A stretch of 8,093 bases of DNA from CAYMKE01 sp964390955 (GTDB lineage Bacteria > Bacteroidota > Bacteroidia > Bacteroidales > JBBRXJ01): positions 1-8,093 of the forward strand of contig CAYMKE010000144.1 of NCBI GenBank assembly GCA_964390955.1, in the 5' to 3' direction. A model generated the notes under the pieces. It saw only the letters and a list, made by a program, of their open reading frames with translations. It ran no database searches and was not told where the DNA came from. This document shows, piece after piece, positions 1 through 6,417 of the stretch. Made by a program: the position numbers and the translations under genes. Positions within the stretch are counted from its first letter, which is position 1; every line of letters begins with the position of its first letter.

Positions 1-95
1 TTAAATTTTTTACACGCCTCGAATTTGAACTTTATAGAGCAAACACTCGACTTTATGGACGGGCTCTAAATTAGTGTTAAAAAATGAAACAAACA

Positions 96-1745
96 CTATT
101 TACTTTTTAATTCAATTATGGCATCTCCTTGCAGTTGGCCGTTTGGAGGTAATTTAAGTAAAAAGTTAATGGTGGGGGAGATGTCGGTTATTTGTAAATG
201 TTTGTGAATAACCTGCGGCTTTATATCTCCTCCGTACCATATCAGTGGAACAATATTGCCCCACGTATGCCGGGTGAGGATATCCAATTGTTTTACTTGT
301 ACACCTGTATTCAGGGTAAAGTAAACATCACCCGAACGCTTATTATGATGGGTGTGTTGTAGTTCTGAAAATTCACTTTGCTGACATGTTGGATATTTAA
401 GTTTATATTCCGGATACGCATTGGCTATTGATGAGAAATCAGTTAAAAAGTTGGCAATACTTTCTTGCATTGATGACAGATCAATATTATTATCTTCAAT
501 TAAATGCCTGTTGAGGTAAAACATTTGATTATGATATTGTGTTAGCCATTTTTTTGAACCATAAATAGCATTCAGGTATGTTTCAAGAATGATCCAGGCT
601 TTATTGATTCTGAAATAGCCGGATGGCATTTTGGAGTTTTTTACATAAGGCATGTATTCACGCGGAGTATAAGAAGATGTAACAAACATTAATGTATGCT
701 CTAATCCAATTTGCTCTTCAATATACTCCATGAAATGAGCAATGTCTTTATCCAGGCGGAGCCAGGCATCTTGCATTTCCATTGAATTGGGGCCGTATAG
801 TTTGTCAATGTATCTGATAGCAGGAAAATTAATCATCAGTACATCTGTATGCTCGTCTTGCCCAAGTTTTTCATTTTCCATTGCATACAAAGCAAAGTCT
901 TTGACAAATGTGTTTCCGGAAGGGATGTATTTTAACAATTCATAGTCTTTGCTTATCCTTTTAATATTTGTCAGGTTATAAGGAAATGTATGCTGGTTTC
1001 CGATCCCTTTTTCAAACGGATTGTTATCATTCAAGCTTTCCTGGTAATCATCGGCAGGTAAAAGGGGTTTCCACTCTCTGTCAAGATATGTGTCAGGCAA
1101 TTTTTTTTGATTGAACTCATGTACCCAGGCAGCGATTGAATCATTATAATAGTTGTTGGTGACCCATTTTCCGAATACAGGATCAAACCAATATGCAGCA
1201 TCGGCAGAAAAACCGGTTGTCAGAATAGCGCCTTCATTGTCTGCAGAAATGCCAATAATTTTTGATTTTTTGTGAATATCATAGTATTTTATATAGTCTG
1301 AAAAAGTGGGTTCTAACATCATGTGTGGTGAGTATTTCCCTGAATTGAAAGACCCTTCGAGTGTTTTAACTTTTTCATTCCGTGTACAATGAACCATCTT
1401 GTCTTTTGTACGGTCATACCACTCATTGGCAACAATGCCATGAGAAGAAGGATATTTGCCTGTTGCAATCGTTGCGTAGCCCTGAGGATATCCTGAAATA
1501 AAATAATTGTCGTGAACATTTTTGCAAATGGCACCATTGTTTAAAAGTTTTTTAAATCCGTTGTCGGAGAGATATTCTGCATAGCGTTCAAGATAATTGT
1601 ATTGCATGTGATCAATTATAATTCCAATGACCAAACGTGTTTCTTTATCTTCATTACTATCTGCTGTAAGGTTTTTTGTTTGGGAAATGACTAATGCAAT
1701 CCCTAAAAGAAAATGTTTTATATGAATCATTATTGTATTATTCAT
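96..1745 (-). CDS. Secreted PafA-like alkaline phosphatase superfamily protein, probably catalytically inactive
   Basis: 549 residues. A weak signal peptide is visible (basic start, hydrophobic FLLGIALVIS at 13-21); Met6 (1730) is an alternative start. The scaffold of Bacteroidota PafA phosphatases is clear: GIIIDHMQYNYL (41-52), ATGKYPSSHGIVANEWYD (94-111), AAYWFDP (183-189), YGPNSMEMQDAWLRLDKDI (317-335), KRSGDVYF (469-476) and VPLIWYGGDIK (499-509). The active site is not conserved. Using PafA numbering recalled from the literature, the Thr79 nucleophile is Tyr86, Lys162/Arg164 are Asp169/Glu171, and zinc ligands Asp305, His309, Asp352, His353 and His486 are Arg311, Lys315, Ser358, Tyr359 and about Ile498. 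Only Asp45 (Asp38) and Asn107 (Asn100) remain. The frame is intact, so this is a divergent protein and not a decayed gene. A binding or structural role in the periplasm or at the surface is inferred. It lies 75 nt downstream of the TMTC/TPR gene with no convincing promoter between. Superfamily membership is confident; biological role is unknown. Confidence 0.85.
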   Translation of the reverse strand: MNNTIMIHIKHFLLGIALVISQTKNLTADSNEDKETRLVIGIIIDHMQYNYLERYAEYLSDNGFKKLLNNGAICKNVHDNYFISGYPQGYATIATGKYPSSHGIVANEWYDRTKDKMVHCTRNEKVKTLEGSFNSGKYSPHMMLEPTFSDYIKYYDIHKKSKIIGISADNEGAILTTGFSADAAYWFDPVFGKWVTNNYYNDSIAAWVHEFNQKKLPDTYLDREWKPLLPADDYQESLNDNNPFEKGIGNQHTFPYNLTNIKRISKDYELLKYIPSGNTFVKDFALYAMENEKLGQDEHTDVLMINFPAIRYIDKLYGPNSMEMQDAWLRLDKDIAHFMEYIEEQIGLEHTLMFVTSSYTPREYMPYVKNSKMPSGYFRINKAWIILETYLNAIYGSKKWLTQYHNQMFYLNRHLIEDNNIDLSSMQESIANFLTDFSSIANAYPEYKLKYPTCQQSEFSELQHTHHNKRSGDVYFTLNTGVQVKQLDILTRHTWGNIVPLIWYGGDIKPQVIHKHLQITDISPTINFLLKLPPNGQLQGDAIIELKSK

Positions 1746-1820
1746 TAATGTATTTTAAATAAAAAGTTGAAAATAACCATTCGTGTTCGTTAAAAAAATA
1801 TCTTACAAAAACAGTTTTTT

Positions 1821-3830
1821 TTATTTTTTCATTTTTTGTTTTAATTGTTTTCCTTTTATTAAATATTCTCTTGCTTTTTGGGCATTCCCTTTCATTTTAT
1901 AAGAAATGGACAGGTTGATATATAATTGTGGATCATTGGGGGCAAGCCGGATGGCTTTTTGTAAAGCCTGTATTGATTGATCTATATTGCCTGACATGCC
2001 GTATGCTACCCCTAAATCTTTCCATGTTTTTTTGCTTCCGGGATTGATTTTTGCTGCCCGTTTTAAATAATATAACGCCTTTGTTAAATTCTTTTTCTCC
2101 TTTCCATACAGATTTCCTAATTGATAATTGACTTCAAACCGTTTGGGGTTTATTTTTATTAAATCTTCATATACTTTAATTTTATAATCAACACTGTCAT
2201 ACCCGCTAAATATTTCATGAATATTGTTGTATGCCAAATCGTAATGAGGGTTTCGCCTTAATAATTTTTTGTAATAATAAATGGCAGAATCATAATTTTT
2301 ATTGTATGCAAAGTGTGCATTGCCCAGTAACAAGATTGGATCTTTATATGTTGGATGTATCCTGAGCGCTTTTCTTAAATGCTTTATAGAACGTTCAAGG
2401 TATTCATGTTTCTTTTGTTCGTTTTCAATTGTTTTGGCTTTTTCTAACAATTTACCTCCGGCGGTGCAATTGCTTTTGGCACTTCCGGATGATATTTGTA
2501 CATCGTGTGTAAAGAGCGTGAAATCATCTTTCCAGTCCTTGTTCCGGTCAATTGCCTTAACCCCGTATAATGTCAGTATGATTATGATGATCCCCATTAC
2601 CACGGGTTTTTGTTTTGTTTTGTTTGGGATGATTAATGGTATTTTTCGGTAGATCAGGTATCCTGATAATATGCTGAAGCCCAAAGAAGGCATGAATAAA
2701 AAGCGCTCATTCATGAATGCACCAATGGTGAATGGGATATTGGATACAATGGAAAGTGTGATTAAATAATAAAAGACTGAAAATGTAATAATTCCTCCTT
2801 TTTTGGGATGGGGAGATTTTTGGATAAGCATGTAGAAAAAATGGCAGATAATGTATCCGGCCATCCATATAAAAAGTGCTGTGTATAAGAGAGCCGGTAA
2901 AAAAGCTTTCGGGTCGCCCCAATCTGTCAGGGGAATATGATAAGGATAATAATCATATGTAAGGGGATGAGGCCAGATCAATAATTTAAGGTATATAAAT
3001 AATGTATAAAATATGGTTGCATATTTTTCAGTTTTTGATGCCTCAAGGAAAGGGTTATTCATGAGTTCATTCGGAGGGTCCTTGATTAGTTGCCCGACCA
3101 CAGATTGCCTGATTACGAAAAAAATGATGAATGCAATAATAAGGGGGATCAGGGTTCCTAAAATCCTATTGGGTTTTTCATCTCTGAAAATGTAAACAGC
3201 CAAAGGGATGACCGCCATAAATGTAACTGTATTTTCTTTTGACATCAATCCCAGGAAAAAGACGATGCCACTGTATACATAATATTTTAGTTTTTTTGTA
3301 TCTATGGCTTTTAAAGTAAACAGAAAGGCGAGTAAAGAACCCAGCATGGCCATGATTTCATCACGTCCTTTGATGTTTGTTACTGCTTCGGTGTGTACAG
3401 GGTGTGCAATATATAATAATGTAATAATTAGTGGTAATGAATAATACCATGCAGGCGGGTCTTTTGTTTTAAACAACCGGCATAATATCAAAAAGATTAA
3501 TATACCTACACACGCATATAATAAAACATTAACAAAATGGCTCATATGTGGGTTGAGCCCCAAAATTTCATATTCTATAGCCAATGTAATCAATGATAAT
3601 GGCCTGTATCTGCCACCGCTTACGAGATTTTTTTTCTTGCCAAAAAAACCTGTAAAAGCGTCATTGGTTAAAATATCGTCAATGCCGGCAAGCCCTTGTT
3701 TGGTGAATTTGTTTTGTGTAATGGCAATTGCATCATCTACAGCATATTTATTCTGTATTGAATTGCCATAAAAAGCAAATGTGATGATAAAAATAACAAG
3801 AAGTGCATATATTTTTTTCACTTTGCTCAT
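1821..3830 (-). CDS. TMTC-like GT-C glycosyltransferase-type membrane protein with C-terminal TPR repeats
   Basis: 669 residues from ATG 3830; the frame extends to a TTG at 3863, but MSKVKKIYALL begins a normal first membrane helix, so ATG is preferred. The N-terminal two thirds hold roughly 10-12 membrane segments. They carry hallmarks of the TMTC family (protein O-mannosyltransferases in animals, many bacterial relatives): an acidic VDDA motif (Asp32-Asp33) in the first outer loop where GT-C enzymes place their catalytic acid, GRYRPLS near 73-79, GLNPHMSHFVN near 91-101, HPVHTEAVTNIKGRDE near 143-158, SKEN near 197-200, NERFLFMPSLGF, and RNKDWKDDFTLF near 429. Residues ~445-665 are TPR repeats (for example NYQLGNLYGK, TWKDLGVAYG, YINLSISYK). 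In the family, a lipid-linked sugar is moved onto a substrate at the outer face of the inner membrane; donor and acceptor here are unknown. It sits between the small charged protein (100 nt upstream) and the PafA-like protein (75 nt downstream), all in one direction. Confidence 0.85.
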   Translation of the reverse strand: MSKVKKIYALLVIFIITFAFYGNSIQNKYAVDDAIAITQNKFTKQGLAGIDDILTNDAFTGFFGKKKNLVSGGRYRPLSLITLAIEYEILGLNPHMSHFVNVLLYACVGILIFLILCRLFKTKDPPAWYYSLPLIITLLYIAHPVHTEAVTNIKGRDEIMAMLGSLLAFLFTLKAIDTKKLKYYVYSGIVFFLGLMSKENTVTFMAVIPLAVYIFRDEKPNRILGTLIPLIIAFIIFFVIRQSVVGQLIKDPPNELMNNPFLEASKTEKYATIFYTLFIYLKLLIWPHPLTYDYYPYHIPLTDWGDPKAFLPALLYTALFIWMAGYIICHFFYMLIQKSPHPKKGGIITFSVFYYLITLSIVSNIPFTIGAFMNERFLFMPSLGFSILSGYLIYRKIPLIIPNKTKQKPVVMGIIIIILTLYGVKAIDRNKDWKDDFTLFTHDVQISSGSAKSNCTAGGKLLEKAKTIENEQKKHEYLERSIKHLRKALRIHPTYKDPILLLGNAHFAYNKNYDSAIYYYKKLLRRNPHYDLAYNNIHEIFSGYDSVDYKIKVYEDLIKINPKRFEVNYQLGNLYGKEKKNLTKALYYLKRAAKINPGSKKTWKDLGVAYGMSGNIDQSIQALQKAIRLAPNDPQLYINLSISYKMKGNAQKAREYLIKGKQLKQKMKK

Positions 3831-3930
3831 GTTATTTGTTTTACAAAGACAATCATAAGACAAAAAGCCAGGTGCTTTATCAAATAAATGAGATTTGGTG
3901 TATGCGTCATCCGGCTTCTGTCTTTATTTA
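3831..3930 (-). terminator. Intergenic inverted repeat, possible terminator or leader structure
   Basis: This 100-nt gap separates the small charged protein from the TMTC/TPR gene. Read on the minus strand it contains AAGACA-G-AAGCC (3924-3913) and, 43 nt later, GGCTT-TT-TGTCTT (3869-3857), which can pair as 5 + 6 bp around a small internal loop. Inside it are short hairpins: CAAAT/ATTTG (3881-3885 with 3893-3897), and AAAGC/GCTTT with a 5-nt loop at 3864-3878 followed by T residues. The pattern could be a weak intrinsic terminator after the upstream gene or a folded leader. The stems are short and AT-rich, so the call is tentative. Confidence 0.25.
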
Positions 3931-4380
3931 TTAAAATCCTAATTTGTTTTCCTTTTCTGCTATTGTTTCCGAATCATCTTTTAAAGATGTATCAGGAGAT
4001 TCTTCTTTTTTTTCGTTTGCTTTTGTTTCCTGGGGTGATTTGATTGCTGTCGTTTCGGTTTCTGTGTTTTTTTTGTCATCTGATGTTTCTGTACCAGATT
4101 TATCATTGGAATTATTGGAACCGTTTTTCTTTTTGGTTTGTGTTTTTTTATATTTTTCAAAGCCAAATCCTTCGGGTTCCAGTTTGTTTTCCCTTAAATA
4201 CATTCCGGTTAAGATTGCTGTATTGATGTCATTGATTTTTAATTCAACTTCCCAGTCTGTATCAGGAAATTTTTGCTGTCTTACAGTAAATTCAATGCCT
4301 TCTTCAAGACTAAAATCAACTAATTTTTGGATTTGATTTTTTTTTAAAACAATTTTTGGGTATTCTTTGTTTTCTGCCAT
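3931..4380 (-). CDS. Small conserved-looking protein with charged, disordered tail; function unknown
   Basis: 149 residues, ATG start, no signal peptide or membrane segment, so probably cytoplasmic. I do not recognise the family. Two parts are visible. Residues 1-76 look like a small mixed alpha/beta domain: YPKIVLKKNQ, then a helix-like QKLVDFSLEEG, then alternating strand-like FTVRQQKFPD and WEVELKIND, then AILTGMYLREN. Residues ~78-149 are low complexity (Lys, Glu, Thr, Asp, Ser, Asn) with no hydrophobic core, typical of an intrinsically disordered tail; it ends in KENKLGF. The gene starts 25 nt after the Ldh-family gene in the same direction, so shared transcription with the two dehydrogenases is likely. 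The antisense frame is open here only because the tail is repetitive. A nucleic-acid- or partner-binding adaptor is possible but nothing in the sequence proves it. Confidence 0.7.
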   Translation of the reverse strand: MAENKEYPKIVLKKNQIQKLVDFSLEEGIEFTVRQQKFPDTDWEVELKINDINTAILTGMYLRENKLEPEGFGFEKYKKTQTKKKNGSNNSNDKSGTETSDDKKNTETETTAIKSPQETKANEKKEESPDTSLKDDSETIAEKENKLGF

Positions 4381-4405
4381 AGTAATAATTTTTTAATTAT
4401 TTATT

Positions 4406-5476
4406 TTAAAATTTAATGCCTAATTGGTTTGCTACATTTTTAAGGTCTTCTTCTACAGCCGGTATAATATTTATGCCTTCTTTTTGTAAACGGTTTTCGT
4501 TTGCCCGTTCAAGATCACCTGGTATGAGTACTTTGGGTTTACCGGGAGCGCTTTTAGCATTTCTGAATGTTTTAATCCATTTGTCCATTTGTTCTTTGAA
4601 TTCATCTGCTTTTTGGAAGGCATCAATGCGCATGGCACCAAAAAAGTGTCCGGTTCCTTCGCCTGCTTTTTCTTCCAGTACAGGTAAGTATGCTACAGAA
4701 GGAGGCACAAAAGGGCCAAAGTTTGCACCGGAAAATACACCGGAAAAAATGTCTACAATTGCTGCCATGCAATATCCTTTGTGACTTCCCTGTTCACGTG
4801 TTCCTCCAAGTCCAAGCATAGAGCCTTTTTCTTTTAAGATATCCGGGTTATCAGAAGGATTTCCATCTTTGTCCTGGACATAGCCGTAAGGTACTTTTTC
4901 TCCTTTTTTAGCAGCAATAGCTAGTTTGCCGCGTGCAATCGGAGTAGTGGCAAAATCAGCTACAAAAGCCGGTTGATCTTTTGCAGGTATGGCAACAGCC
5001 ACAGGATTTGTTCCCAATAATTTGCTAATGGAATACGTGGGCGCTACTAATGGATTGGCATTTGTTAATGCAATACCAATCATATCGTGATCAAGTGCCA
5101 TCATTGAATAATATCCTGCAATTCCAAAATGATTGGAGTTGCGGGTGGCAACCCAGCCGGTTCCGGCTTTGTGCGCTATTTCAATGGCTTTTTTCATTGA
5201 ATATGTTGAAGCGACCATTCCAATGGCCCTGTCAGCATCTATCACAGCAGTACTTGGAGATTCATGCACTGTTTTGATGTCAGGTTTGGTATTTATGCGT
5301 CCGGCTTTCCATAATTGGTAATAGTCTTTTAAGCGGATCATGCCATGTGATGAAATGCCCCTTAATTCAGCAGCTAAAAAAACGTTTGTTGTATTGATTG
5401 CATCTTCTTTACTACATCCCATCTTTTGAAAAGCACGTACCAAAAATTCTTGTAAATAATTATATGAGTAAGCCAT
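4406..5476 (-). CDS. Ldh-family (malate/L-lactate/ureidoglycolate dehydrogenase type) NAD(P)-dependent oxidoreductase
   Basis: 356 residues from ATG 5476. An in-frame ATG at 5530 would add 18 residues and overlap the upstream gene by 44 nt. The shorter start is chosen because family members begin with a sequence like MAYSYNYLQEFL, and because it puts the conserved His residues at 44 (SSHG) and 116 (NSNHFG), where I recall them in the family member AllD. Other family motifs are GTNPVAVAIP (155-164), DFATTPIARGKL (174-185) and GSHKGYCMAAIVDIFSGV (230-247). This family is not related to classical lactate or malate dehydrogenases; members interconvert 2-hydroxy and 2-oxo acids (malate, L-lactate, ureidoglycolate, sulfolactate) or reduce cyclic imines. 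The exact substrate cannot be read here. It follows the short-chain dehydrogenase by 10 nt and is surely co-transcribed with it. Cytoplasmic; length is normal for the family. Confidence 0.92.
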   Translation of the reverse strand: MAYSYNYLQEFLVRAFQKMGCSKEDAINTTNVFLAAELRGISSHGMIRLKDYYQLWKAGRINTKPDIKTVHESPSTAVIDADRAIGMVASTYSMKKAIEIAHKAGTGWVATRNSNHFGIAGYYSMMALDHDMIGIALTNANPLVAPTYSISKLLGTNPVAVAIPAKDQPAFVADFATTPIARGKLAIAAKKGEKVPYGYVQDKDGNPSDNPDILKEKGSMLGLGGTREQGSHKGYCMAAIVDIFSGVFSGANFGPFVPPSVAYLPVLEEKAGEGTGHFFGAMRIDAFQKADEFKEQMDKWIKTFRNAKSAPGKPKVLIPGDLERANENRLQKEGINIIPAVEEDLKNVANQLGIKF

Positions 5477-5486
5477 ACATTTCACT

Positions 5487-6263
5487 TTAATTATCCGGGT
5501 TTTGTTTATCTCTGTGCAGATGGTTGACATTTGCTTGTGCGGCCGGCATGATCAGCATGTCATTAATATTAACATGGGGGGGCCGTGTAACAGCAAATAA
5601 CACGGCTTCTGCAATATCTTCGCCATGCAATGGTGTATATCCTTCATAAACTTTATTTGCCCTTGCTTTATTGCCTTTAAACCGTACTTTAGAAAACTCT
5701 GTTTCGACATTGCCGGGTGCAATGCATGTTACTTTAATATTATGTGGTAAAAGGTCAATTCGCATTCCTTTATTCAGTGCATCTACAGCATGTTTTGTCG
5801 CGCAATACACATTCCCTTTGGCATATACTTCTTTGCCTGCTATAGAACCTATATTTACTATATGTCCACTATTTCGTTCAATCATGTTCTGAATAACAGC
5901 TTTTGTAACATATAATAATCCTTTAATATTGGTATCAATCATTTTTTCCCAATCATTGACCTGCCCTGTTTGTATCGGATCAAGTCCTGCAGCCAATCCT
6001 GCATTATTAACCAATACATCAATGTTTTTCCATTCAGCCGGAATCTCTTTGATTTTATATAAAACGTCTTCTAAATTTCTTACATCACATTGAATACTTA
6101 AAACATCTGCTTTGGTTTGAGAACGAATATCTTCCTCCGCTTTTTTAAGCTTTGATTCGCGTCTGCCGATAATAATTACATTATATTTGTGTTTCGCCAA
6201 AGCAAGTGCCGTTGCATATCCAATGCCTGATGTAGCACCGGTTACCATCGCTGTTTTATTCAT
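5487..6263 (-). CDS. Short-chain dehydrogenase/reductase, YdfG-like (3-hydroxy acid dehydrogenase type)
   Basis: 258 residues with a complete classical SDR layout: the cofactor motif TGATSGIG (8-15), Arg34-Arg35 after the second strand (suggesting NADP preference), Asp60, NNAG (86-89), Asn112, the catalytic set Ser140, Tyr153 and Lys157, and APGNVETEF (182-190). The C-terminal DMLIMPAAQA (235-244) resembles the YdfG subgroup, whose E. coli member oxidises the 3-hydroxyl of L-allo-threonine, L-serine and related 3-hydroxy acids with NADP. Substrate assignment by subgroup is an inference; other SDR substrates remain possible. It is the first gene of the minus-strand cluster, starting with ATG about 60 nt downstream of a consensus Bacteroidota promoter, and is followed 10 nt later by the Ldh-family gene. 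The pairing suggests that both enzymes act on small hydroxy acids. Confidence 0.9.
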   Translation of the reverse strand: MNKTAMVTGATSGIGYATALALAKHKYNVIIIGRRESKLKKAEEDIRSQTKADVLSIQCDVRNLEDVLYKIKEIPAEWKNIDVLVNNAGLAAGLDPIQTGQVNDWEKMIDTNIKGLLYVTKAVIQNMIERNSGHIVNIGSIAGKEVYAKGNVYCATKHAVDALNKGMRIDLLPHNIKVTCIAPGNVETEFSKVRFKGNKARANKVYEGYTPLHGEDIAEAVLFAVTRPPHVNINDMLIMPAAQANVNHLHRDKQNPDN

Positions 6264-6325
6264 AAGCCTTGTGTTTTATAGTGAACAAATAAATCCTGAA
6301 AATGGGGACTAAAAAATACATCAAA

Positions 6326-6356
6326 CAAAATTAACTTGAAAATTTAAAAATGCAAA
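6326..6356 (-). promoter_or_regulatory. Consensus Bacteroidota promoter for the dehydrogenase cluster
   Basis: On the minus strand, TTTG (6356-6353) is followed after exactly 19 nt by TAATTTTG (6333-6326). This matches fully the known Bacteroidota sigma-ABfr consensus, TTTG at about -33 and TAnnTTTG at about -7. Transcription would start near 6320, giving a leader of roughly 57 nt before the SDR start codon at 6263. The match is by eye in AT-rich DNA, but both boxes and spacing are perfect. Confidence 0.6.
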
Positions 6357-6392
6357 TAAATTTTATTTTCTTATATTGAATGACGATTTTTG
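6336..6392 (+). promoter_or_regulatory. Candidate promoter region for ubiE (two weak matches)
   Basis: No perfect consensus is present upstream of ubiE. Two near matches occur on the plus strand: TTG (6336-6338), 18 nt, TAAATTTT (6357-6364), with one mismatch in the -7 box; and TTTA (6362-6365), 19 nt, GATTTTTG (6385-6392), with one mismatch in each box. The first overlaps the divergent promoter of the dehydrogenase cluster, so the two transcripts could compete for polymerase. The region is AT-rich and chance matches are likely. Confidence 0.3.
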
Positions 6393-6417
6393 TTGACTGT
6401 CTATTAATTCACTATTG

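Noticed and set aside
742..945. Short plus-strand open frame inside the PafA-like gene
   Set aside because: It is antisense to conserved superfamily motifs, with no recognisable product or start context.
96..1745. Interpretation of the PafA-like gene as a degraded pseudogene
   Set aside because: The full-length frame is intact and non-catalytic scaffold motifs are well kept, which argues for continued selection.
1806..1820. Possible terminator made of AAAAAC-AG-TTTTT after the TPR gene
   Set aside because: The stem is only A-T pairs with a loop too short to form a stable hairpin.
2302..2652. A 116-codon plus-strand frame with a cysteine-rich, hydrophobic look
   Set aside because: It is antisense to the TPR region and the last membrane segment; its composition is explained by the complement of Lys/Leu/Ile codons.
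3831..3863. TTG start adding 11 residues to the TMTC/TPR protein
   Set aside because: The extra residues (with two Cys) do not resemble the start of a membrane helix, and a well-placed ATG lies at 3830.
3944..4336. A 130-codon open frame on the plus strand opposite the small charged protein
   Set aside because: It is the complement of a low-complexity tail and reads as Ser/Phe/Val-rich repeats. It has no family features, and the minus-strand frame fits the gene spacing.
5477..5530. N-terminal extension of the Ldh-family protein to ATG 5530
   Set aside because: It would overlap the SDR gene by 44 nt and adds residues absent from the family; the shorter start restores family numbering of His44 and His116.
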